From the NCBI GenBank assembly GCA_023447335.1, contig JAEXOD010000169.1, positions 1 to 46,566 on the forward strand: DNA of 46,566 nucleotides, given 5' to 3'. The stretch is from Bacteroidota bacterium (lineage in GTDB: Bacteria > Bacteroidota > Ignavibacteria > Ignavibacteriales > Melioribacteraceae). A program made the translations under genes and the position numbers. Below are positions 19,201 to 26,802 of the stretch, piece by piece. The notes below the pieces were generated by a model that saw only the letters and a list, made by a program, of their open reading frames with translations, made no database searches and had not been told where the DNA came from. Within the stretch, counting starts at the first letter, position 1. Every line of letters begins with the position of its first letter.

Positions 19201-19513
19201 CCAAGTTGTGAGAAAGATCTATACAGTAAAAATTAATGTTAGATTGTGAATTAATTTCACCTCTAAATGTTCCGGCAAAAACATTTATTTGATTGTTTGT
19301 ATAAGGATTTGTAAATTTTACATTTACTCCCTTATTAGTTGCAAGTACCTTCGCAACAGAAGAATTCTCACCAAATTTTGCGCTATTTTGGAAATAGCTT
19401 TTAGGTAAATCGGTATTCCCTTTTGCATTTGAAGAATCGGTTGTTGCGTATAGTGTTACTGAATACACAAACAACGAAAAAAGTAAGAACAAAGTTGTTG
19501 ATATTTTTTGCAT
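16211..19513 (-). CDS. Secreted T9SS protein with thioester-like, Ig/DUF11, choice-of-anchor A and propeller domains (copy 1)
   Basis: A 1100-residue paralog of the next gene downstream. Order: signal peptide (1-~23), thioester-like domain (~64-195) with FYCID (C97), QPHTYIDAGNTPSQMTYIL and AAVQIALWHFADG (Q154), then an Ig-like domain (~197-275). Next come DUF11 (~317-400, TVTNDGPSKATG), a choice-of-anchor A domain (from ~417, SSDTQGKMAAGRDIF), seven propeller units with GGGIYKSVDNGANW-type repeats, and a T9SS type A tail (LEQNYPNPFNPSTIIKY; ASGIYFYSIEAG). The QPHTYIDAGNTPSQ segment is identical in both copies, so the thioester region is under strong constraint. The ribosome site (AAAGAGAAG) is moderate. 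Like its neighbour it is probably a surface adhesin or appendage protein with covalent capture potential; the ligand is unknown. Confidence 0.85.
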   Translation of the reverse strand: MQKISTTLFLLFSLFVYSVTLYATTDSSNAKGNTDLPKSYFQNSAKFGENSSVAKVLATNKGVNVKFTNPYTNNQINVFAGTFRGEINSQSNINFYCIDLSHNLVYWTASQPHTYIDAGNTPSQMTYILNNYYPYKGLPYAGSLTETKEAAAVQIALWHFADGINANTVDVADVKARALQIIADANTNAGTIQPVATLLITPGSVEKFVGETATMRVYAYNETGVALPNVNVSLSTTSGTLSAASGTTNASGYFEFTVTQGASLNASITATAPVVVPQGTRYVHSVSPNNYQKLVLATPALANRIFTASVTWKERADLRLIKTVDNPTPTNGDVITFTITVTNDGPSKATGVEVTDILDPAFEVQSVTPSQGSVDGTTGIWSVGTINSGASASVVLVCKVNVLNVFTTPIDLGVAKDFNVFVIQDINQPSSDTQGKMAAGRDIFLTNYSVGDLLPAGNGTEDVLIAGRNLTFLTGAISGGNVVYGNNSNLPVDYVSVTGGSVRKDSVIDFAAANTYLLGLSADLANYPANGIDTLEWSTLKLTGNHPVINIFNVDGDDITNSSGVVINVPSGSTVIVNVAGDSVLFNGGLDLYGASSNTTLYNFYESKYLTINNIDVKGTLLAPKADVNFIDGQLYGQFIAKSMIGKAQLNISKFIGNIQGVTELINIAEVTKCDQLDPDSEAGNGVTTEDDYSKVEISVNPNLSVGVGSVNEDWEYVGTYNTTDIMWVITRDKDGYLIAGTFGGKIYRSVDEGLNWTVLNEGMMVGYIWSIQVNAAGDIFVATERGIYKSVDNGATWNIFALANTDVRALLLDEANNTIYAGVWGGGIYKSVDNGANWVQKNNGIIFTAVNTLAKNSNGDLFAGTFGGGIYKSVDGAENWNQLTVGYDHVWSIGINSADEIFVATYGNGLYYSNDDGATFNRQAAVNAEYIYAITIDGNNVFASAWNGGIYLYQTATEMTWSQLGMVGFGISSMMIDKNVLYVGTADGKLYKNVNPITEVKGTTGLNYSFTLEQNYPNPFNPSTIIKYSVAEASNVKLTVYDILGKEVVTLVNSNQNAGNYQLVWNATDNLGRKVASGIYFYSIEAGKFNKTNKMILMK

Positions 19514-20193
19514 TCGCTTCTCTTTGTATGTTAATTAAATTGATTTTTATATTTATCAGTCACTTCTGTTCAATTTTAGTGCCAATAAAAACGACCTAAA
19601 TTTATTATTAATTTTAAGTAAATCCTTTAATTATTATCGAAAATTTTAAATTATTATTTAGCTGCATCAATTGATATTTATAATCTAAACAAACTAAAAT
19701 CCCTAACCCTAAATTTCTAAATTATTAATAAAATTACAATAATTTAACTTATGCTTTCTATATTTCCTTTTATTAGTTAAATTGAAAGGTGAATAATATT
19801 TAGTTTTAAAAAAATCTATACTATTTTAACAATTATACCGTATAGTGATTGTAATTTTCAAACTATGAATAATTTATCATAATATTTATTTTAGAACTAA
19901 AAAAATCATAGTCTCTAATTCCAACATATCACAAAGAAATTATAACTTCATTTTTCTTCATCCTCTATCATTATTTAAAATAGAAGAGTAAAATCACCGA
20001 TTAAATAAATCATTGAGATAAAAACTAACTTTATTAGTATAAAAGTTAATTCAAAATCTAGTAGCGATAATTTTATAAATTTGTATCATTTTGAGATATT
20101 TTGCAAAATAAAACATTTTTTAAAATTAATAAAGGATATTTTTGTAAACTTAATTAATGTAAAAATTGTTAAAATTAAAAAAAAGGATTTGAT
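19514..20193. other. 680-base AT-rich intergenic region between divergent genes
   Basis: Lies upstream of both the thioester-domain gene (minus) and bshB1 (plus), so it must hold both promoters. TAAATTTG at 20076-20083 fits the Bacteroidota -7 consensus TAnnTTTG, but no matching -33 element was found at the right distance. I see no open frame of note, strong hairpin, tRNA or repeat. It is the longest non-coding stretch in the window, and an unannotated small RNA cannot be excluded by eye. Confidence 0.5.
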
Positions 20194-20907
20194 ATGGAAT
20201 TAGATATATTGGTTTTAACAGCTCATCCTGATGATGCTGAAATATCTATGGGCGGAACAATCGCAAAATTTACAGATAGTGGTTACAAAGTCGGGATTGT
20301 TGATTTTACACAAGGAGAATTAGGAACTCGAGGAACAAAAACGTCAAGGAAAAATGAAGCTGCGGAAGCTTCAAAAATACTTAAGCTTAGCTATAGAAAC
20401 AACTTAAAAATCCCTGACGGCAAAGTAAAATTTAGTGAGAGGTATTTAAATTTGATAATAACAGAAATACGTAAAACAAAACCAAAAATTATTTTTGCAC
20501 CATATTTTAATGATAGACACCCGGATCATGTAGGTGCCGGACTTTTAGCCAAAGATGCTTATTTCTTTTCAGGATTATCAAAAATTAAAACAAAACTAAA
20601 CGGTAAATTACAAGATCCGTATCGACCTGCAAAATTATTTTATTTCATGATGACATATGAGTTTACCCCTACATTTATAAATGACATTTCAAATTATATA
20701 GATGTAAAAATGAATTCTATCTTAGCATATAAAACACAATTTTTCAATCCGGAGAGTAATGAACCCGAAACATTTATTAGCAGACCCGGATTTTTAACTG
20801 CCATTGAGGCGAAAGCAAAATATTTTGGATTTAAAATTAATAAAGATTTTGGAGAGCCTTTCTATTGTGAAGAAGCTTTAGATTTTGACTTTAAAAGTTT
20901 ACTTTAG
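20194..20907 (+). CDS. bshB1: Bacillithiol biosynthesis deacetylase BshB1
   Basis: A 237-residue LmbE-family zinc deacetylase, which converts GlcNAc-malate to GlcN-malate, the second step of bacillithiol synthesis. Zinc-site motifs are AHPDDAEISMGG (H11, D14) and DRHPDHVGAG (H112). The segment QGELGTRGTKTSRKNEAAEASKIL is characteristic of BshB1 rather than of generic LmbE proteins. A ribosome site (AAAAGG) precedes the ATG. cstA follows 75 bases later on the same strand. BshA and BshC are not in the window. Together with the bacilliredoxin gene at 1754 it implies the cell makes and uses bacillithiol. Confidence 0.9.
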   Translation: MELDILVLTAHPDDAEISMGGTIAKFTDSGYKVGIVDFTQGELGTRGTKTSRKNEAAEASKILKLSYRNNLKIPDGKVKFSERYLNLIITEIRKTKPKIIFAPYFNDRHPDHVGAGLLAKDAYFFSGLSKIKTKLNGKLQDPYRPAKLFYFMMTYEFTPTFINDISNYIDVKMNSILAYKTQFFNPESNEPETFISRPGFLTAIEAKAKYFGFKINKDFGEPFYCEEALDFDFKSLL

Positions 20908-20982
20908 TAATCATTTATTTGTAATTTAATTATTATTATACTAATTTGAGTATTAAGTATTAATAAAAATTGGTTATAATTA

Positions 20983-22422
20983 ATGATTACTTTTACAATT
21001 TCGGCTTTATTATTAATAGGTAGTTATTTTACTTACGCCAAATATCTTGAAAAGGTTTTCGGAACTGACGAAAATAGAACAACACCGGCAATTTTGCTAA
21101 AGGACGGAGTAGATTATATACCTCTTCCATGGTACAAAATATTTTTGATCCAATTTCTCAATATCGCAGGTTTAGGTCCTATTTTTGGGGCAGTAGCAGG
21201 TGCAATGTGGGGACCGGTTGCATTTTTATGGATAACTTTTGGTTGTATTTTTGCAGGTGCAATGCACGACTTCTTATCCGGTATGATGTCTTTAAGAATG
21301 AAAGGACAAAGCCTTCCTCAACTGATTGGAGAATATCTAGGAAATTATACAAAAATTTTTACTATAATATTTACTTTAGTCCTTTTAGTTTTAGTTGGTG
21401 CCGTTTTTATTATGGGACCGGCAAAAATATTAACCATGATAACTCCTGACTATTTAGATTATTCATTTTGGGTAGTAATTATTTTTCTTTACTATATTTT
21501 AGCTACACTATTACCTATTGATAAATTGATTGCAAAAATATATCCTATTTTTGGATTAGCCCTACTAATAATGGCTATCGGAATTTCATTTACAATGATT
21601 TATAATGGTGTAAAAATTCCCGAGTTAACATTTGCAAATATAACAAACATGCATTCAAATTCGGATAAATTTCCGATCTTTCCTATGCTCTTTATAACTA
21701 TTGCATGCGGAGCAATAAGCGGCTTTCATGCTACCCAATCACCAATGATGGCAAGATGTTTAACAAACGAGAAATACGGAAGAAAAGTTTTTTACGGAGC
21801 AATGTTAACTGAAGGGTTAGTAGCTTTAATTTGGGCTGCAGTTGCGATGGGCTTTTTTGGATCTGTCAAAGAACTAAATTCAATGATGGCAGAACATCAA
21901 GGAAATGCTGCATATATAGTTAACCTGATTTCAACAACTTTAATGGGAAAAATTGGCGGAGCTTTAGCTTTATTAGGAGTAGTTGCATGCCCTATTACAA
22001 CCGGTGATACGGCTTTTAGAAGTGCAAGATTAATATTAGCTGATTTCTTCAAATTTGATCAGGTTTTGATAAAAAATAGACTAATTGTTTCAGTTCCTTT
22101 ATTTGTTATTGCATTTATTTTAACTCAAGTTAGATTTGATGTTATATGGCGTTATTTGGCTTGGATAAATCAATCTCTCTCGGTTATTACTTTATGGGCA
22201 ATCACTGTTTACTTATTAAAAGAACAAAAAAATTATTGGATTTCACTTATTCCGGCACTTTTTATGTCTGCAGTGTGTTTAAACTATATATTAGTAGCAC
22301 CTGAAGGATTTGGATTAAAGCTAAATTATACATATATAATTACTTTATTTTTATTATTCATAGGAGTTGCATATTTTTTTATAAATAAGTTTTTAATAAA
22401 TAAATCTATAACAAATAATTAG
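20983..22422 (+). CDS. cstA: Carbon starvation protein CstA-family transporter (short form)
   Basis: A polytopic inner-membrane protein (479 aa) of the CstA family, implicated in peptide or pyruvate uptake. Family hallmarks: TPAILLKDGVDYIPLP, FLNIAGLGPIFGAVAGAMWGP, GAMHDFLSGMMSLRMKG, CGAISGFHATQSPMMARC and CPITTGDTAFRSARL. About a dozen hydrophobic spans run through it. It is much shorter than the ~700-residue E. coli protein, as is usual for the short type in this and other phyla. It ends 7 bases before copZ, so it probably shares a transcript with the copper genes; the functional link is not obvious. The ribosome site is weak. Confidence 0.9.
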   Translation: MITFTISALLLIGSYFTYAKYLEKVFGTDENRTTPAILLKDGVDYIPLPWYKIFLIQFLNIAGLGPIFGAVAGAMWGPVAFLWITFGCIFAGAMHDFLSGMMSLRMKGQSLPQLIGEYLGNYTKIFTIIFTLVLLVLVGAVFIMGPAKILTMITPDYLDYSFWVVIIFLYYILATLLPIDKLIAKIYPIFGLALLIMAIGISFTMIYNGVKIPELTFANITNMHSNSDKFPIFPMLFITIACGAISGFHATQSPMMARCLTNEKYGRKVFYGAMLTEGLVALIWAAVAMGFFGSVKELNSMMAEHQGNAAYIVNLISTTLMGKIGGALALLGVVACPITTGDTAFRSARLILADFFKFDQVLIKNRLIVSVPLFVIAFILTQVRFDVIWRYLAWINQSLSVITLWAITVYLLKEQKNYWISLIPALFMSAVCLNYILVAPEGFGLKLNYTYIITLFLLFIGVAYFFINKFLINKSITNN

Positions 22423-22429
22423 GTTAGTG

Positions 22430-22630
22430 ATGGAAAAAGTTGAAATAAAAATTTTAGGTATGAGTTGTATGCACTGTGTAAAAGCAGTTGAGATTGAATT
22501 AAAAAAACTACCATTAATAGAGTTTAAAGTTGAAATAGGTAAAGCTAATGTAACTTATAACCCTGAAGCAGTTAGTTTTGGGGCAATTGTTGAAGCAATT
22601 GAAGAAGCCGGTTATAAAGTAGAAGAATGA
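22430..22630 (+). CDS. copZ: Copper chaperone, heavy-metal-associated domain (CopZ-like)
   Basis: A 66-residue ferredoxin-like HMA domain. The metal site is GMSCMHCVKAVE, the MxCxxC motif binding Cu(I). An upstream GTG at 22427 is in frame, but the ATG at 22430 has better spacing (6 bases) to the AGG at 22421-22423. It overlaps the copA start by 4 bases (ATGA), so the two are co-translated. Its role is to hand copper to CopA for export. A mercury or zinc chaperone is possible, but context favours copper. Confidence 0.9.
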   Translation: MEKVEIKILGMSCMHCVKAVEIELKKLPLIEFKVEIGKANVTYNPEAVSFGAIVEAIEEAGYKVEE

Positions 22631-24822
22631 AACAAGTTTCTTACCCTATAAAAGGGATGACTTGTGCTGCTTGCGTTAGCAGGGTCGAAAAAGTTCTTAA
22701 AAAAGTTGAAGGCATTAAAGAAGTTTCAGTTAACCTTGCTAACGAAAAAGCTTATCTAACGATTGAAGATAATTTTGATTTAAATAAAGCATCCGTTTCA
22801 TTAAATGAATACGGTTACAACTTATTAAAAGAAGATTATAATAGAAAAAATTTCAAAGAGACAAATGATGAATTTGTCGAACTAATAAAAGATTTTAAAA
22901 TAGCTTTATTCTTTACGATTCCGACTTTTTTAATAAGCATGTTTACTGATATGATATTTTCAACATATCTATCCTCTCTACAAATTTCACAAATTCAAAA
23001 AATACTTTTTATCTTAACAACTCCGGTGATATTTATTTCCGGAAAAAGGTTTTTCAGTACTTTTTTTAAAAATACTCTAAAATTCAATTCCGATATGAAC
23101 TCTTTAATTGCAATAGGAACAGGCTCTGCTTATTTGTTTAGTATGATAGTTATCCTTTTTCCTGAGTTGTTACCTCCTCATGCAAATAAACATGTTTATT
23201 TCGAAACTGCAGCAGTTATTATTAGTTTAATATTATTAGGGAAGGTGTTAGAAGCAAGAGCCAAAGAGAAAACAAAAGATACTATAAAAAAACTTGTTAA
23301 CTTAAGACCGAACATTTCAACTTTGTTAGTTGACGGTAAAGAAATTAAAACGGATACTTCCCTATTAGCTATTAATGATATTGTTGTTGTAAAACCGGGA
23401 GAGATTATACCTGTAGACGGAATTATTACACGTGGAAATACTTCGGTTGATGAAAGTATGATTACGGGAGAAAGCTTACCTGTAGAAAAAACTGAAGGCA
23501 ATTTTGTAATAGGCGGCACAATTAATTTCGACGGTAATATTAATTATAAGGTAACTCAATTAGGTGATAACTCTGTTTTAGGTAAAATTGTTAAATTAAT
23601 AGAATCGGCTCAAGGATCTAAAGCTCCAATTCAGAAATTAGCAGATAAAATCTCGAGTATTTTTGTTCCGATTGTTATTTTAATTGCAATTATATCTTTT
23701 TTCATCCCTTTTATTTTCTCAATACCTGCTCCATTTGACAATGGTCTTATAAGATTTATTAGTGTTTTAATTATTGCATGCCCGTGTGCACTTGGCTTAG
23801 CTACTCCCACTGCAATTATGGTTGGAACAGGAATAGGTGCAAAATATGGAATCTTAATAAAAAATGGAGAGATATTAGAAAACACAAAACGTTTAACTGA
23901 TATCGTCTTCGATAAAACCGGTACGTTAACAATAGGCAAATTTAATGTAATTGAAGAAAGAATATTAACTGACGATGAAGAGAAATTTAAAAAATATGTT
24001 TTTGCAGCAGAAAATAAATCTGAACACCCTATTGCTAAATCTTTGATTAGTTATTTAACTAATTACAAAAATGCAATTCCTGTAAATAATTTTATAAATA
24101 AATCCGGATTTGGAATTTTAGCAGAAATTGAAGGGACAATCGTACAGATCGGGAACAAGAAGTTTATACAGACTAATTTACTACTTAATACTTATAATTT
24201 TGACGAAATTGATGTTTTGGAAAAATCCGGCAAAACAGTTGTATTAGTTGTTTTTGATAATCAAGTTGTTGGATATTTTTCACTTATTGATACTCCTAAA
24301 CCTAATGCTAAAAAGTTGATAGCCGGACTAAAAAAAATCGGAATTACTACACATTTACTAACCGGAGATAATGAAAAAACAGCAAATTTAATAGGAATGG
24401 ATTTGGGTATTGATAATATTATCGGCAACGCTTTACCCGAAGATAAAATAAAGCTTATTGAACTATTACAAGGCAAAGGAAAAATTGTTGCAATGGTCGG
24501 AGACGGCATTAACGACTCCCCGGCTTTAACTAAAGCCGATATAGGAATTGCCATTGGTAGCGGAACAGATATAGCTATTGAATCGGCAGATATTGTAATA
24601 GCAAATAGTGACTTAGAAAGAATATTAACTGCAATCAATTTATCTAAAAAAACTATTAATAAAATTAAACAAAATTTGTTTTGGGCTTTTGTTTATAATA
24701 CATTAGGAATTCCTTTGGCTGCAGTTGGTCTATTAAATCCTATGATTGGAGCTCTTGCCATGTCCTTAAGTTCTGTTAGCGTTATAACTAACTCGTTAAG
24801 ACTAAAATTCTCAAAATTTTAA
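22627..24822 (+). CDS. copA: Copper-exporting P1B-type ATPase CopA
   Basis: A 731-residue membrane ATPase that pumps Cu(I) out of the cytoplasm. One N-terminal HMA domain has MTCAAC (C13, C16). Then come the membrane pairs, actuator TGES (280-283), ion-binding CPC (385-387) in a CPCALGLATP context, phosphorylation DKTGT (D429), nucleotide-site SEHP (465-468), GDGINDSPAL hinge, and the C-terminal MSLSSVSVITNSLRL. The CPC with a terminal N/MSS pattern marks the Cu(I) class (P1B-1). Length and all catalytic motifs are intact. Closely coupled to copZ. Confidence 0.96.
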   Translation: MKQVSYPIKGMTCAACVSRVEKVLKKVEGIKEVSVNLANEKAYLTIEDNFDLNKASVSLNEYGYNLLKEDYNRKNFKETNDEFVELIKDFKIALFFTIPTFLISMFTDMIFSTYLSSLQISQIQKILFILTTPVIFISGKRFFSTFFKNTLKFNSDMNSLIAIGTGSAYLFSMIVILFPELLPPHANKHVYFETAAVIISLILLGKVLEARAKEKTKDTIKKLVNLRPNISTLLVDGKEIKTDTSLLAINDIVVVKPGEIIPVDGIITRGNTSVDESMITGESLPVEKTEGNFVIGGTINFDGNINYKVTQLGDNSVLGKIVKLIESAQGSKAPIQKLADKISSIFVPIVILIAIISFFIPFIFSIPAPFDNGLIRFISVLIIACPCALGLATPTAIMVGTGIGAKYGILIKNGEILENTKRLTDIVFDKTGTLTIGKFNVIEERILTDDEEKFKKYVFAAENKSEHPIAKSLISYLTNYKNAIPVNNFINKSGFGILAEIEGTIVQIGNKKFIQTNLLLNTYNFDEIDVLEKSGKTVVLVVFDNQVVGYFSLIDTPKPNAKKLIAGLKKIGITTHLLTGDNEKTANLIGMDLGIDNIIGNALPEDKIKLIELLQGKGKIVAMVGDGINDSPALTKADIGIAIGSGTDIAIESADIVIANSDLERILTAINLSKKTINKIKQNLFWAFVYNTLGIPLAAVGLLNPMIGALAMSLSSVSVITNSLRLKFSKF

Positions 24823-24960
24823 TTTTATTAAGTTTCTTTTATTAATTTAACCTAAAATTTATACATTATAATCATTTATTCCTTTAAATCGTATATTTAA
24901 AATAATTTTTCAAAAATTGTTATATTTATATTTGTGATTAAATTTTAAGAGGATTAAGCT

Positions 24961-26802
24961 TTGAAAAAGATGATTTTTGTTTTGTTTGTAATTATGGTAA
25001 ATGTGTTTGCACAAGGGAACAACTTAAGTATTAGTTTTTCAAACTTAGGTGACGTTAATAAATTAAAAATGTTTAACGATTCAATTTATGTTTTTGGCAC
25101 TATTACTCCAAAAGAAGCAAATTTAACAATTAACGGTAAAAAGATTAATGTTCATAAAGATGGCGGATTTTTAGCTTATATTAAATTAGAAATCCTAAAA
25201 GAACAAAATGCAGAGAAATATAATAAAGGTATAATTAAATCAATCTTAGAGCATAACGGAAAATCTGAAACATTCGAAAGCACAGTTTGGGTAAAACCGC
25301 CCATCAAAACAATACCATTTGTTAATGTACCGGTTATTGATAACACAACTCTTGAACCAAGCGTTCATAATAATGTTAAGGAAGGAACAATAATAGAAGT
25401 TTCGTTTTTCGGAACTCCAGGATGTACTGCATTATTTGAAATTGAAGGAATAAATAAAATTTTTCCGATGACTGAAACAGTTTTTGTAAATAGTTATTTT
25501 TGGGGAGATGCCTCATTCGGAAAAGGCTTTCCGACTTTAGGTGATACTGTTAAAGGGTTTTATAAAGGTTTTTTTAAGGTCTCCGGGAATTTAACAGACT
25601 CGCGAATTAAAGTTTACCTAAAACATAAAAATGATAAAAATAGCTTTACTGAAATAAAAGAATATGCAGAGGGTAAAATAACAACTTTTAAAAATGAAGA
25701 TTTGTTTGTAGTCTCTACTAAAAAAGATGTAAATATGGCTATCGGAAGAAGTAAACCGGGGCAAGGATATGTTGTTTTCTTACAAGACGATATAAAATTA
25801 TTAGTTACTGGAGTTATTGGTAATTGGTATGAAATACAACTTTCTGAAAACAAACATATTTATGTAAATAAAAATAATGTTGATATTTTACCTAAAGGAA
25901 CTCCTCCCGTTATAAACAGTATCCAAGCAATTAGAACAGAGAGCAAAAACGGTTATACAGAAGTACAATTCGGATTTTTTGAAAGAGTACCTGTCGAAAT
26001 AAGACAACATAACCCAAATAAATTTGAATTATACTTTTATAATACTTCGATTGAAGTTGATTGGATAAGGTTCGATCCTTCAGATAGTTTGGTAAAAGAG
26101 ATTAAACATTACCAAGAAAGCGACGATATTATGAAAGTTGAGATAATTTTAAATCAAAAAGCACACTGGGGATATTATTCAGAATATGACGGTAAAATAT
26201 ATAAACTAAGGATTAAACATCCTTTAAAAAATCAGCAAAACATTTTAGAAAATAGAATAATCGTAATTGATCCGGGTCACAATCCTGAACCCGGTGCCTC
26301 AGGACCATACGGTACAATCGAACGTAACATCAATTATACTTTATCGTTAATTCTTAAAGAGAAACTTGAACAGAACGGGGCAAAAGTATTTTTAACCCGT
26401 CCGGAAATTAACTCACAGCTTAAGTTATATGAGAGAAGAGAGAGGAGTATTTCATTTAATCCGGATTTTATTATCAGCATGCATAATAATGCTGTTCCTC
26501 AAAATATGGATCCTACAATTTATAATGGATATTCGTCTTATTATTATAATCCGCAAGCTCAAATTCTTGCCGAATTAATAAATAATAACTTTTCAAAAGC
26601 TTTCTCTTTTAGAAATCACGGTTTATATTGTAATAACTTATATATCCCAAGAATTACTGAAGCTATAACTGTTTTAGTTGAACCGTTTTTTATTATAGAT
26701 CCTGAACAGGAAGTTTTACTGAATGATAAAATTTATCAAAACAAGGTTGCTGAATCGGTAATAAACGGAATTTTTGATTTTATCAAGGAATACGCAGAAT
26801 GA
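24961..26802 (+). CDS. Secreted N-acetylmuramoyl-L-alanine amidase with N-terminal extension
   Basis: A 613-residue exported cell-wall hydrolase. The start is TTG at 24961 with a good AGAGG site; the ATG at 24970 would be too far from it. Order: signal peptide (1-18, ending VFAQG), beta-rich region of ~400 residues including an SH3-like stretch (~245-311), then Amidase_3 from ~432. Zinc and catalytic residues: DPGHN (H440), E454 in TIERNIN, H508 in ISMHNN, and E574 in VEPFF. The long N-terminal part is unusual compared with plain AmiC-type enzymes and may direct binding. The downstream kinase gene overlaps by 4 bases. TAnnTTTG at 24927-24934 is a weak -7 promoter candidate. Confidence 0.88.
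   Translation: MKKMIFVLFVIMVNVFAQGNNLSISFSNLGDVNKLKMFNDSIYVFGTITPKEANLTINGKKINVHKDGGFLAYIKLEILKEQNAEKYNKGIIKSILEHNGKSETFESTVWVKPPIKTIPFVNVPVIDNTTLEPSVHNNVKEGTIIEVSFFGTPGCTALFEIEGINKIFPMTETVFVNSYFWGDASFGKGFPTLGDTVKGFYKGFFKVSGNLTDSRIKVYLKHKNDKNSFTEIKEYAEGKITTFKNEDLFVVSTKKDVNMAIGRSKPGQGYVVFLQDDIKLLVTGVIGNWYEIQLSENKHIYVNKNNVDILPKGTPPVINSIQAIRTESKNGYTEVQFGFFERVPVEIRQHNPNKFELYFYNTSIEVDWIRFDPSDSLVKEIKHYQESDDIMKVEIILNQKAHWGYYSEYDGKIYKLRIKHPLKNQQNILENRIIVIDPGHNPEPGASGPYGTIERNINYTLSLILKEKLEQNGAKVFLTRPEINSQLKLYERRERSISFNPDFIISMHNNAVPQNMDPTIYNGYSSYYYNPQAQILAELINNNFSKAFSFRNHGLYCNNLYIPRITEAITVLVEPFFIIDPEQEVLLNDKIYQNKVAESVINGIFDFIKEYAE

Noticed and set aside
12777..19400. Repeated blocks as possible CRISPR or satellite repeats
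   Set aside because: The repetition is at protein level (propeller and paralogous domains) inside continuous frames; no short identical repeats with spacers.
19701..19713. CCCTAACCCTAAA, telomere-like repeat
   Set aside because: Only two copies in an AT-rich spacer; chance is the simplest explanation.
23196..24638. Three open frames antisense to copA
   Set aside because: Low-complexity hydrophobic translations opposite conserved P-type ATPase motifs; shadows of the real gene.
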